Assembly (NCBI GenBank): GCA_907165275.2 | Contig: OU015663.1 | Span: forward strand, 3,298,501 to 3,362,500 | Reading direction: 5' to 3' | Source: Zygaena filipendulae | Lineage: Eukaryota; Arthropoda; Insecta; Lepidoptera; Zygaenidae | DNA: 64,000 nt | Shown here: one piece after another, positions 20,275-32,192 of the stretch | Layout: every line of letters starts with the position of its first letter | Position numbering within the stretch: the stretch's first letter is position 1 | Translations under genes and position numbers: made by a program | Notes under the pieces: generated by a model | Databases searched by the model: none | What the model was told of the DNA's origin: nothing | The model's input: only the letters and a program-made list of their open reading frames with translations

Positions 20275-20400
20275 GTCGTGATGGTACCTACCTAGCGTGA
20301 AAGCGTAACATTCTTACAAACAAATGAACTCACATTTTAATCCCGAAATCCTCACGAGAACTCCATAATTACCGCGGGTGAAATCGCGGGGGACAGCTAG
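20275..20400 (+). mobile_element. Helitron-like 3' part, plus strand
   Basis: gcgtgaaagcgtaac, then atcccgaaatcctcacgaga and accgcgggtgaaatcgcggg before ggacagCTAG at 20397-20400. It abuts the next copy directly. Confidence 0.7.
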
Positions 20401-20820
20401 TCTATCTAATATTATAAAGAAGTAAAGTGTGTGAGTTTGTGACGTTGTAGGGTTTTTTTTAAGGAATAGGGGGCAAACGGACAGGTGGCACACCTGATGA
20501 TATAAGTGATTACCGCCTCCCATAGACATCTGCAACACCAGAAGGCATGCAGGTGCGTTGCCGACCTTTAAGAAAGGAGAAGGCTCGTTTTTTGAAGGTT
20601 CCCAGTTCCCAGAAGTTCCCAGAAGTGAACCAAAGGACAATGCCAATCTTTGTATGAAGAGTGGACCAAATGCTGCCCAGAATAAAGTCATAGTACATTA
20701 TGTTCCTTAAATTCTTTCACCTATAGAAAGCTACGATAGTCCCGAGTGACATAGGGTTTTTATCCCGAAATCCCCACGGGAACTTTGAAATTACCGCGGG
20801 TGAAACCGCGGGGGATAGTA
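20401..20820 (+). mobile_element. Helitron-like element split by a retroposon
   Basis: The 5' part (tctatctaatattataaag... gtttgtgacgttgtaggg) ends at about 20452. The 3' part resumes near 20705 with tctttcacctatagaaagct, a gacataggg box and accgcgggtgaaaccgcggg, ending ggatagTATAG where CTAG is expected. Confidence 0.75.
20453..20703 (-). mobile_element. Retroposon copy 1, nested in a Helitron
   Basis: Poly-T, then gggggcaaacgg, gtgattaccgcc, catctgcaacaccagaaggc and ggtgcgttgccgacc. Four copies in the window share this block next to a T-run (A-run on the opposite strand), so it is the 3' end of a poly(A) retroposon, here on the minus strand. The class (LINE or SINE) is unknown. Confidence 0.7.
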
Positions 20821-20960
20821 TAGATTCGAAAATGGATCGACAGATTTTAATATACTTAGATATTTCTTTTTTGCTAAGTTCCAAATTGTCAGGGCAGGGT
20901 TTGGTATTGAAGAAAATTAAATTTCGGAATTCACGCGGGTGAAACCGCGGGCACGGTTAG
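20821..20960 (+). mobile_element. Helitron 3'-end fragment
   Basis: atttcggaattcacgcgggt, gaaaccgcgggcacgg and TTAG at 20957-20960. It is the third Helitron end within 700 bp. Confidence 0.6.
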
Positions 20961-21964
20961 TTTGTTATAATTATTTATATATTGTACAGGTAGGTACTTA
21001 GATGTTATGGGTAATGTTTGGACAGATTATGTCGGTACTGGCGAGATGAGTCACGTTCCCTGTGCCCACACAACTGTCGTGCAGTTATCGGTTGCCAAGT
21101 AGCGGTCAGTGTGGCGCGCGAGGTACGAGCTTAAGCGAGCAAATAAGTATAATATCTATAATAAATGTTACATAAATAACAAATGTTACATACAATTATA
21201 TTTATATAAATATATATCTGTATGAGTTAGGTAATTAATTATAAGGCTTTAGTTATATAAATGTTTTGGATGGCTATGGAAGAGTGGGACCTACTGGCAC
21301 AAGTATAAAAAATGCTTAAAAGTAGGTCCCAATAACCGTTTGTAACGACTTCTTATAAAATAATAAATATTTTTGATTTGATTTGATTTTTGATCTATTA
21401 AAAAAAAAAAATAATAGAATAGGCAGTAGGTACCTACAGTAGATAGGTGCAGTAGGTAGGCTAATTGAGATGATGTGTTTTGATGAGAAATATAGGTAAA
21501 CGATAACAACAAAAAAGAAAAAGAAATTGTTTCGATCGAAAAAGTACTCAATGTTGTCGATCGAAACAATAAACGATACCTACATAACAAAATAAGGAAG
21601 AAGTAAGAGTAAATAAGACGTAAGTGTAATTACAAAATGTTGGCGTAGGTACGTTAAATGCGGATTATACAATTTGACCATGGAAATACCGATTGTGAAG
21701 TCGTCGCTTTTGACTTGGTGCATGCGTTAACGTGCAAGCAGCTCGTCTCAGCGGGTAGCCAGCGGGTCACTGTCAGGGGCGCCTTCAATAACACACCGAC
21801 TAGACGATGTACACATATTACACGGTTGGTAGTTTTGAATATGACGTAAAATATCCACTATATACGAGGGACCACTTCGAGATATGCTCCTGATAATATA
21901 TCGGACGTATGAACATTGAGAATTAGGAGATTTATATAAGAAAGAAAAGTGTATTTCTTATCAC

Positions 21965-22160
21965 TACATATATAACACGGTCCTCTGCCGCGTCCATCTG
22001 TCTGGTCGCGATAAACTCGGAAACTACTGCGGGTTTTCAGGTTGGATGAAATGTAACGATAATTGTTGGAAGTGTAGCAAAACGAACTTTGTTAAGCTTT
22101 CACCCTTTAACTGCTCAACCAAAATTAACGCGTATCGGTGAAACCGCGGTGAACAGCTAG
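21965..22160 (+). mobile_element. Helitron-like element, plus strand
   Basis: Internal signature gtctggtcgcgataaactcg, then aactactgcgggttttcagg, with 3' end cggtgaaaccgcggtgaacagCTAG split at 22157-22160. It is followed after three bases by another copy. Confidence 0.75.
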
Positions 22161-22163
22161 TAA

Positions 22164-22377
22164 TCCTACTAATATTATAAATGTGAAAGGTGAAAGTGTG
22201 GATGTTTAGATGTTTGGATGTTAGTTATTCAATCACGTAAAAACGGCTGAACGGATTTGGATAAAATTTGGCATGCACGTTGTCAGGGGTACAGAAAAGG
22301 ACATAGGGTACTTTTTATCCCGGAATTCCCGCGGGAACTCCGTTATTACCGCGGGTGAAACCGCGGGGAACAGCTAG
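22164..22377 (+). mobile_element. Complete Helitron-like element, plus strand
   Basis: The best preserved copy: 5' TCCTACTAATATTATAAATG, internal gttgtcaggggtacagaaaa, paired cccgcgggaactccg and ccgcgggtgaaaccgcgg, terminal aacagCTAG at 22374-22377 followed by T. Length 214 bp. Confidence 0.88.
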
Positions 22378-25300
22378 TCATTATATAAATTAAGTCAAAG
22401 AAAGTGTGAAAAGAGAAACAAAAATCACCAATACCTAGGTACTAATAAAATGAAACATACCTAGGCATTTTCACGGAATACAGTGCATCCATGCATCATT
22501 TAAAATAAATAATTGAATTTATCCGTGTACATTATGACACTACATCATAGCTCGAAATCACTACTGTGAGCAGTGAGCACCCATAGAACTATGCTCAGAT
22601 AGTGACCGCAGATATAGGGCCACATTACACACCACTCACCAGCATTCCACCAGCACCAGCACCAGCACCAGCACCACCATAACATGATCATTAATAATTA
22701 AGTCTATAAATTTGACATATTATAGACTTGTAAATTCGACATACTGATTTAATTAAGTACCTAATAATGTAAAGACTGCATAATTATGTAATAGTAACCA
22801 TATGTTAATAACTATATTAATTTATAGTTTAATTTAACGTACTTTATAACGCTTTGGTCAATTGTACTGTAAAGTTATAAATGAATGAGTAAATAAATAA
22901 ATAAATTCCACAAACAAACATCTATTAAGCTTACACAAATGGTTTTCTTTACATAGCTATCGTTAAATCTTGTTCCCATGTTATAATTAACATTCACTGG
23001 GTTGTGTTGTGTCTCTATCTCCAAATGTATTTCTTTGCATTTTATATTTTTTAAAGTTTAGATTCTAGATGGGGTAATGTAAACCAAATATTGGGCGAAA
23101 AAAGGTGTCAGTTTTGTGCAATTATGCACCTATGCAATTTTCACACTCTTGACTCTATCAAGCACAAAGAGTTTACCTACGCTTTAGCTTTTTAAAACCT
23201 TCGAATTTATGACTTTCAGTAGGTAGGTATATGCAAAAAGCTAAGGCTTCCCTAAAAAGAATCGCGGGGGATAAAATTATTAGGTAATAAATATTTTTAT
23301 TGAGTTCGTGAAAACATGATATACGGTATGCGGGGGAACTTAAATATTAAGATTTATTATAGGTATCCTATATTAGGTACTCGCAGTCTCGTTCCGGTCC
23401 TCCCCTTAATATTAAATTATTAAACATTCCGAGGTTTGGGGCCGTTTATCAAATTCAAATAAGTATTTTGAGTTCGATCAGCTATAGATATCTGCATGTT
23501 TCCTTTGATAGGTTTTACTATTACGTAGGTATATATATAGTTGGTATCGATAAATTATATATATTGTGTTTATAACTTTGTATCTATCTAATAGATCGGT
23601 AATATTGTTATACCCACGGGCACCTGGAGTTGTTAGTGGCGTCACTCTTAAAAAAAAAGCTTCGAAAATATAATAGGTATAAAGAAAAAGATCGTTGGAT
23701 TTTATGTCAGAGTGAATTCTAGTTCTAAGGGTAAAATTTTTCTTATATAATATACTAAGTGGCATGACCACATAACATAATATATAAAGTATCTGTTTAT
23801 GGCATTTTTGATTTTTACATTTACCTATTGTTGTAAAATTTCAATTTTTAAATGTAGATACTATCTTATAACTTTAATGGCATATCTCATATTATAAAAT
23901 ATATTTTTTTAGCGAGTGAGGACTCATCGACAGCAATATTCATTTTCAGTTTTGATTTTCGATTGAAAATCGGGCGTACATCGGTACGATTATTCGTAAA
24001 ATCAAAGTTAGTGATGAGAGATATGTTTTATTAATCAAAATAATTCTTAGTGGATGCAAAGTTCGTATAAAAATACAAAGCCAGCGCAGGTGAAACCGCG
24101 GGAAAAGCAACGAAATGTTGCTTACTTTTTAACCGACTTCCCAAAAAGGAGGAGGTTCTCAATTCGACGCGTATGTTTTTTTTTGGTCAGTAAACTTATG
24201 CCTAACCCGGATCTGATTTCGTTCTTATATAAGTAGAATGAAATTAGGACAACAAACACAAGTTTGTGATGTTAACCTATTTATACCTACGGACTGTGGC
24301 AAATATGCACTGCCATAACTCCAGCCCCCTCATATTCATCTTAAGACGAGTTCACATCAAACGGAATTCAAAACGCGGGGTGGCTTCCATTTTCGAACCC
24401 TCACAGAAAAGGGAAAAGAAAAAAATCACACAGCCAAGACGCAATTATTCCTACGCAAAAATAACTTTTGACGATGCAAAAAAAAACGTTTCGCGCCGTA
24501 TTGAGAATGTTTAAAGTTGAAATTGAACAAAAATACTTTTTCATTGCGGCAAATGAAACTTGGCTGTGGTAGTTCGCTAAAAGCACTCTTCTATCAAAGA
24601 AATGCGTCTAACGAATCTATTGATATTTGTTCTTATATATAGATATAGTGGGTGGGTAGGTACGAGTCAAGTATTTTTTTTAATAGGTCCACAAAGCGAG
24701 ACGCACACTTTGTGCGTGTGTGTGTAGGGAGGGGAAAAGCTAAGAGATGCTTTCTTCGGCCCCTTGTTTCTTGAACGGCAATAAGCCGATTTGATACTGT
24801 GAAATGTGATAATGTGAATAAATAAATAAATAAATTTGAACTATCTTTATATTACGAAACACATAAATGTATTTTCATTAATTGAAAGTGATCGACTTAC
24901 AATGAATGGTAATATTCATTCCAAATTCCAATCACACATCCATCAATGTTTTTGTTCCAATATCTAACGAAATTCAAATGAAACTAAATAACTCTCAGAC
25001 CTAAGTTTGTGATATCTCTATGGTGTGGTAGTGTAATTAAAATCTATGGGAAGGTCTTTGTCTAGCGGTTGCCGCCAAACTGTACCTATAGGATAGAATA
25101 GAATAATTTTAATAACGCAACGGACACACACAAAGTTTACACACTTTAAAATAAAATTCGTATTGGTCGCGGTGTATCTCTGCTTCTGTAAATGGTAGCT
25201 GATTCAGCATATGCTGCAGAAGCACGTGAAATGTAATTTATGTAGTCACCACGTCCGTATTGAATAGAAATAAAATTAATCGGTACGGTCTATAGTATTA
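22378..25300. other. Gene-free stretch with simple repeats
   Basis: Holds an (accagc)n microsatellite near 22640-22678, a taaataaataaat tail near 22893, a short element near 24127-24186 (ttaaccgacttcccaaaaag, then ggaggaggttctcaattcg) that I know as a common Lepidoptera repeat, and another taaa tail near 24817. No gene recognised. Confidence 0.45.
22640..22678. repeat. (ACCAGC)n microsatellite
   Basis: Five or so tandem accagc units, slightly interrupted. Confidence 0.8.
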
Positions 25301-25796
25301 TATACACACCGGCAGAATTAGCGGAACATAAAAAGGCAGAGTATAGAAATAATTACGTATATATGTATATTAAAACAAATAATAATTAGACGTGAAGTAA
25401 TAAATTAATATACATCTTTTAACATCGACTTTAAGAAGTTTTTAGTTAAATTTTATTAAAAGTAAAAATATAAAAAAAAAAATCTCTAGTTTGTGAGAAC
25501 ACAGACAATGTTGCAAATAAAAGTTGTATCACGAAGGGGAAACACACGTTATTAATCGTTCAATTATTTAGTGTTAAAATCACAGTAATCTTTAAATTGC
25601 AACATTATTTGTGTGCCCACAAATTAGAGAAAAAGTGTTTTTTTTTATTATTATTTTAAATAAAATTTAATAATTTAATTACAAACTTTTAAAGTGTTAA
25701 AAGATGTATATTAATTTATTACTTCACGTCTAATTATTATTTGTTTTAATATATATACGTAATTTTTATGTTCCGCTAATTCTGCCGGTGTGTATA
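25301..25796. mobile_element. Mariner-like foldback MITE, about 496 bp
   Basis: Ends tatacacaccggcagaatta and its complement (taattctgccggtgtgtata). Both arms continue for about 200 bp (gcggaacata, aacaaataataattagacgt, gaagtaataaattaatatac, atgttgcaa), so nearly the whole element folds back on itself. TATA at both edges fits a TA target duplication. No transposase frame. Confidence 0.85.
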
Positions 25797-26665
25797 TTAT
25801 CTGTGGTACGGTTGTATACGTAATTTTACCACACGATTATATTGGGCTATACGCGTCGTTACGACAGCGTGCTATGGAGAATTTGTTGCGCAGCTTCTTC
25901 TCTTCAGCCATAGCACTAGGAAGCAGTGAAGGGTAGATATATTATGGGCGCTGTCATAATAAATGTAACTTGTTGATGTTAAAAAGAGCCACATTATGGG
26001 CCAAATTTGAACAAATGTTTTGACTTTGACTTTGTTATATCGCAAATATTCGCCGTTACGAAGTGCGGTCGAGGCGTTATTGCTCTATTCAACCACAAAA
26101 CAAACCACTCTCATGATTATTACAAAACACAGGAAACAATAGCTTTCCTTCTATTGGATTTGACTTTATTTAATTTTGCTCCGCGAAACTATCAAAATTG
26201 CACACATGCACTAACTACATTTCAAATCACTCCCCCAATTCGGCTCGAGTTCGCCGATCGTCTCCAAGTCGCGCTCTGCACACACACACATAGTACACAA
26301 CACACACACACATAAAACAGCACACACTTTATAAGTGTACACTATTGCGGAAACACCAACACACATACAAGAGCACACCGCGAGGGGGAGCCTGCCCTTC
26401 CAAACTCCTCCTTTATAATTTCTTTGTTATGTAAAAAAAATAATAATAGGAGAAAGGGGATCTTTACAGAATCGATATTTGGTTATTGTGGTATTTATCG
26501 TACCTATGGTGGCGGATTGCCGAACGTTACCTTTGCAAGTACCTAAGACGCAGATACCAGTAGCTACTTGTTTATTGGTCAATTTGACTTGTTACAGTAT
26601 GTGTGCCTTCTTATAAGGATTGCACAAATTTTTCGAGCTATTGACGAACATAGTATTATAATCTA
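25797..26665. other. Gene-free stretch with CA repeats
   Basis: cacacaca runs at 26280-26315, and a GC-balanced block near 26040-26400. The 102-codon plus frame at 26007-26315 ends in the CA repeat and has no recognisable content. Confidence 0.4.
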
Positions 26666-26866
26666 TCTATACTAATATTATAAAGAGTTAACGTAAAGTT
26701 ACGTAGTTTGTGAATTGTGAGTTTGTGACGTTATAGGGGATAATCTCCGGATCTACAGAGCCGACTTTGAAAATTATTTCACTTACAGGAAGCTACGGTT
26801 GTCCTGAGTGACACAGGGTACTTTTTATCCCGCGATCCCATGGGTGAAACCGCGGGCGACAGCTAG
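26666..26866 (+). mobile_element. Helitron-like element, plus strand
   Basis: 5' TCTATACTAATATTATAAAG, internal gtttgtgacgttatagggga, gaagctacggttgtcctgag and 3' gggtgaaaccgcgggcgac, then agCTAG at 26863-26866. Subfamily with the aagctacgg box. Confidence 0.85.
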
Positions 26867-28010
26867 TAGGTATTTAAAAATTTGATATTTTTAAATTTCA
26901 AAATGTAAATGCAGATGAACCAGAAACAAAGCATTTATGCTTTTTTTAAATAAAATGTTACTTTTTCTTAAACATTATTTCATAATAATAATATTTACGT
27001 TCAATACTGATTTTAAAAATGCGAAAATATAGTAACTCTCTATGTCCGTTACAGTTTCAAAGATAATCACTTCATTCACATTTTGTTAAATAGGCTTGCC
27101 TGAACCTTATATTAGGCTTCATTGAAAGAACTAACAGCAAATAGATAATCTAGAATTTCACTGCCGACACCGCGGGCAATGCTACTTTATAACCTAATCC
27201 TATTCAAGGACTATCGCTTGGATTTACTCTGCAAGCAAGAGTAACTACACAATTCAAAAACTTTTTAGAACACCGAAAAATACAGTCCGTACCACTCGAA
27301 CGTCCACGGCGAACTAAATGAAAAAAAAAAGGACTTTCAAACTGGCAGTTATTGACCTAAATAGTGTTTTGGGGTAAAAAAGAATAAAAACCGGTTAGAC
27401 GGCCATACACTTTGTCTTTTGAAAAACTGACAAAAGATCATAAACACAGATGCGTCGCGGATGCTGCGCGTCGCGGGTTACTGAGCTATTTGTAAAAAAA
27501 AAAGAAAACTGGTTTGAATTTCGTGAATGAGCTTTTGTCCGGTGATCGGTTAAATTTTGATTTATTTGATTTTTAGAGCGCGAGCCGCGGATCAGTGGGA
27601 ATGTGAGTAAAAAGACGCGCGTTCAACAGGTACGGTTGCCATGCAAAGCTGTTAGCAAATACTACTTTTGAGTTTTTAGCGGGAACGAAACTCCGAGAGG
27701 TGTTAAAAGTGGGTTGTATTTTACCTATAATATTTTGGACAAATAAGTTCCCCAGTGACAGTTTTTTATGAGTGCATGATTTTTTGAGTTGAGGGCCAAC
27801 TTTGCTAACGCAAAACGTGGAATCACATTGCTAAGTAAAAATAAATAAGCCAGTACTGAAAATTATACGATGATGAAAAAAGTATCAAACACCAACCGTT
27901 TCTTTTGACGACGCTACCTTTACTTGGTAAAGTATTTTTTTTATTCTGTTCTCTCGGTGTTAGCGATGCTCTGTTGTTATGTAAAACAACCTATAGAAAG
28001 TAGATACTTT
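26867..28010. other. Gene-free stretch
   Basis: 27420-27660 is more GC-balanced (gatgcgtcgcggatgctgcg, gagcgcgagccgcggatcag). No gene or repeat recognised otherwise. Confidence 0.4.
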
Positions 28011-28324
28011 TGCTATATAAAAAAATGTTTGTTTATAGGTAATCTCTAGAACTACGGCACCAATTCAAAAAATTCTTTCACTAATATAAAATTACAGTAG
28101 GTATCCTTGAGATACATTTATCCCGTATAAAAATAAACCAAGGAAATCCAGCAAATCACTTGGCCCATCCAACCGGGGAATAGCTATTTGCTAAGTATAC
28201 CTAGTACCTACTACATATGGGAGTAATTAAGGTCTTGCAAGAGGATATAGGTTATCTTTCATCTCGATACAAAGAGTTCGAGGGAATTTCGAAAACTTAG
28301 TTAAAACCGCGGGGGGAAAGCTAG
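28011..28324 (+). mobile_element. Helitron-like element, degraded, plus strand
   Basis: ggtaatctctagaactacgg and attctttcactaatataaaa match the internal section. The 3' end is taaaaccgcggggggaaag followed by CTAG at 28321-28324. An unrelated segment of about 100 bp lies inside. Confidence 0.6.
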
Positions 28325-28524
28325 TCTAATAAAAGCAATTTATGAGATTATCAGATTTTGAAATATCAAATTTTGACTATTTTTTAACTGATATTCGATT
28401 TTGACTGGCATGATAGGTATTCTTTTTCAATCCTGACTCTGCTTGATCCACTTTTGTCACAAAGTTAAAAAAGAATTCGAATTTTTTATCACATAAACCC
28501 TGTAAGTATAATAAAAAAAAATAT

Positions 28525-28700
28525 ACAATAACAACTGACGTTTTTTTGTCGGTCAGTTCTGAGTTAGATGACACAGTCGTGTGTCCGATCTCAGCGTTAG
28601 TTTTCTACCCTTCGTGTGCCGCACTGGATTTGAACCCTGACCGCTGTGCGAGAGGACCGGTCCAGCAGCTGTGCTCTCCGCTGTCCGCCTTGCTCTTTGT
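28525..28700 (-). mobile_element. Possible tRNA-derived SINE remnant
   Basis: Minus strand carries GGTTCAAATCC (28636-28626), a perfect pol III B box, with GC-rich sequence upstream and an A-rich tail downstream. The A box is not clear, so the call is weak. Confidence 0.3.
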
Positions 28701-30843
28701 GAGTCGTGGAAGTAATAACAATATTGAATTAACGCATGTATATAAATATTTTATTTATATATTCTTATTATGGTATTTTTTATCCTAATTAAAAATTCAT
28801 TTGTAGCTAATAAGACGTACTTATTCAATAGATAGAGTTGTTAAAACCATGTTCATTTTTAGAATTCTTTTGGAGGCGTGTTCTTTATACTTTTCAGTCT
28901 GTTAGTCAGTCAGTCATTTGTAATATTATTACTAGTATAAGTAAGACTCTAGAATATGTAAGTCATAAATATTGTTATAATATATTTATTTCAAATAAAC
29001 GTACCAGTAGTACAATCCCTGGCTACCTAGTGACTACTTTTATATTTGTATACCTACAATAAGCATTTATTTATGTTTGTATGGGATAGATTTTGACATG
29101 AGCGTACCTTAAAATTTAATGGTTGCTTCATTTGCAGATTTTTTTTTCACCAGATTGCAAAATTAGAACTTTTAACATCAGGGCAAATTGACGTAACGTA
29201 ACTTCACTAAAAAAAAAAAACTGTTGCAGTTGTAAATGGATTAATATTTCAGTTTTTTTTTTAAACTCTTTTACTACGGACTCGACGGAAACTATTTGAC
29301 AAGTTGCTCTTTTTGTTAGATAAAAAAGTAAGATAAATGAAAAACAGCTAGGCATTATGATATATTTTATAGATGGCAAAATATAAAATAAGATAAATAA
29401 AAATGGTAGTGGTTCTGTACACCATAGTTCACTGTAGGATTCTACTCGACGCTAGATGTCGCATCATTTATGTTACAGTAGCGCCATCGGTGGGTAAATT
29501 AGTAAATAATTTGGTAGTAGCGACATCTATGGTTTAGTAGTACAGTTATTATACTACAGCTACTCGTCTATAGATGGCCATAGCAATTAAAATTTTGGTT
29601 GGAACATCAATCAGGAAGTACGTACTAGAGTTTTTGGCGGGAAACGTCGGCGTTGGTTCCTACATTTTATTTTCGTATCGTTACAAAATTTATGAAAGGT
29701 AATATTGGTGTATTTTAAGGTGCTATATTCGACAATAAGTCTCACATTGGAGGTTTTATGTGTGCATTTATATTAAGATAATATTTGAAGAAGAAGAAGA
29801 AGAAAATAGATTTATTTCAGCACAACACACAAGAAAAAGAAACAAACATCAACAATGCCTAATCCAAAGAGACAGATAATATCTCTTGCATGCTCTGCCG
29901 AAAGGGTCACCAACTCAGCATTAGCTAGGTGCGGGTACACCTAGCGCTGGTTTTCAGTTGGCAGCCCACTGTCGCGCACGAACGGGGGTAACAAAAGACG
30001 AGTTTCAAGTTGAGTATTTCAAGTTGATTCCTTGATTCCTTCGCTGTCCGTCAAGAGCTCCGGCCTCTTGACGTTGGAGCTCTTAGTTCTTGGCTTAAAA
30101 CCATATACCTACTAGCTAGTCGATCCTCACCCACCGGTTTTAGTCGCGTTAACTTCAGAGTTCCTATGGAAATTCCAGGACAACTGAAACTTCTTATAAG
30201 TGTTATTTTTTAAAATTGGTTAATAGTTTTTAATTTATCCATTACAAACAGATATAAGGACAAAAAAACAATCTATTATTTTGTTAATATAGGTAAGTAA
30301 AATTAGGATAATAATATTATAGTTCTGTTTTAAACAAGAAGCAATTTGTTTTGTTTTAATTTGAACATGTCTCTAAGCTATATCTACCTACCCAGTTTTA
30401 CCTTTAAGTACATTTGCTCTAGTCAATCTTCCGAAGAACAGATAAAAATTGTTCCTTTGAAAAACAATTTCTCGCCCCATCGGAGCGTTCTAAAGAAAAT
30501 TAACGAATAGAACTGTTCGAGATAGCTCGACCCACATTTTTTTGCCGTGTCAACAAACTCGTTACGCCTTTAGCGAACAGAAAACAAGGTCTAGTTTTGG
30601 GTGTATGTTGGCGAAGGGTCACATATTGTTATGTAGCTCATAGGCATTATCTGGGCAACCGTGACCTGCTATTCACTAACGCGGTTACTGGCCCCGTAGG
30701 CACCTATTGAGGTCGATTTTCACTTACTGAACCTCTAGTGTACAAGTTAAAAAAGTATATCCCACGCCACTTTTATATTCTTTCGCTTTACTTCACTTTT
30801 CCAGTACTGTACACAACAATGAGCTCTTTTAAACTTTAGGCGA
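28701..30843. other. Gene-free stretch
   Basis: Contains gatgtcgc/gcgccatcg/gacatctatgg boxes at 29440-29590, an (aag)n run at 29788-29806, and a worn Helitron 3' end near 30113-30190 (agtcgcgttaacttcagagt, ggaaattccagg, minus strand). No gene seen. Confidence 0.4.
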
Positions 30844-31034
30844 TCCATACTAATATTATAAAGAGGTAAAGTTTGTGAGTTTGTACGTTTATGACGTAGT
30901 AGGGGGTAATCGATTTTGAGAATTCTTTCACTTATAGAAAGCTACGGTAGTCCTCAGTGACATGGGGAACTTTTATCCCGAAATTCGCTCGGGAACTCCG
31001 AAGTTACCGCAGGTAAAACCGCGGGGACAGCTAT
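30844..31034 (+). mobile_element. Helitron-like element with altered terminus
   Basis: 5' TCCATACTAATATTATAAAG, internal tatagaaagctacggtagtc, 3' aggtaaaaccgcggggacag, then CTAT at 31031-31034 in place of CTAG. Confidence 0.8.
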
Positions 31035-31429
31035 TTTGAAATAAAGAGAAGGATACATTTTGCGATTCCTCAAAATTTGTAGGTACGAATTTATTAATGA
31101 ATTTACAAATAAACTGCCCATTTACTATTGAAACCTTATTGAATATTTAATTATACATAGGTATGTTATACATATTGTTATCATCCTTATTTTACATAAA
31201 CCTTTTGTGTTGTCGCCTAACATACACACGCATTTATTAAATTGTATTTAGTAAATTCGTCGAAGATGCACCAGTGTTTCCTCAATTCCTCTGTGAATTT
31301 TAAATTGTTTATGAATCTAAAGACGAGCAATCAATAAAAAGTCCTTAGGCAGGTAGAGTCAGCTGTTTTCTAAAATAAATTTTAAGAGGATTATGTTAAA
31401 GTTTTGTTCGAATTTAATCATAAGTTAAT

Positions 31430-31955
31430 CTGTACCTACTACGTAAGAATATAAAGAGTTTTTGAGTTTGGATGTGGGGAGGTAATCTCTGGAACTAGCT
31501 AATGAAGGTATTCCATTTTTTTATTTTTTTTTTAATGTCATAGAGGGCAAACGGGTAAGTGGTGCACTGATGATAAGTGATTACCGCCACCCATGGACAT
31601 CTGCAACACCAGAAGGCATGCAGGTGCGTTGCCGACCTGGAATGGGGATGGGAACTGGCTTTCAAGTGGGGTTGCAGGAACACACCGTTAGGTGCTTGGC
31701 GACAGATAATTTACAACTTGAAGGTGGTAAGCTAGCCAGCCGGGCACTAGAAAGTGCCCTACCACCGTGCAAAATGTAAAATATTAAAAATAATTATTGA
31801 ATAAAAAATTACCACAGATAAACAAAATTCTAAAAATTATTTCACAGATAGGAAGATACAAGTATCATTGAGTGACAAATAGAAAACTGTTTTAGAGTTT
31901 CCGAGGGAGTCCCGAAATTAATGCATTCGGAACTGCGGATAGCAATTAGGAAACT
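31430..31955 (+). mobile_element. Old Helitron split by a retroposon
   Basis: 5' side: gagtttggatgtggggaggt and aatctctggaacta. 3' side: atttcacagataggaag, tcattgagtgacaaatag, gagggagtcccgaaatta. The terminus is worn away. A retroposon copy separates the halves. Confidence 0.65.
31518..31787 (-). mobile_element. Retroposon copy 2, nested in a Helitron
   Basis: Same core as 20453-20703 (catctgcaacaccagaaggc, ggtgcgttgccgacctggaa) but longer: ggatgggaactggctttcaa, then agccgggcactagaaagtgc. T-rich on its left, so minus-strand orientation. The longest copy here. Confidence 0.72.
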
Positions 31956-31989
31956 ACCTACCGATACATTTTAATGTTTGTGTCTCGAT

Positions 31990-32192
31990 TACTCCCTACT
32001 ACTATTATAAATGCGAAAGTAACTCTGTCTATTCGTTTGTTACACTTTCACGCCTTAACGGCTCAACCGATCATCATGAAATTTTCTACACACGTTGTCA
32101 GAGGTACAGAGAAGGACGTAGAATACTTTCTATCCCAGAATTCCTGCGGGAACTCTGAAATAAACGCCCGTGGAACGGCGGGGAACAGCTAG
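31990..32192 (+). mobile_element. Helitron-like element, near complete
   Basis: ctactactattataaatgcg at the 5' end, tttcacgccttaacggctca, ttgtcagaggtacagagaag, attcctgcgggaactctga and ggcggggaacagCTAG at 32189-32192. Confidence 0.82.

Noticed and set aside
22640..22678. CRISPR-like short tandem units
   Set aside because: A simple six-base microsatellite in a eukaryotic genome, without spacers.
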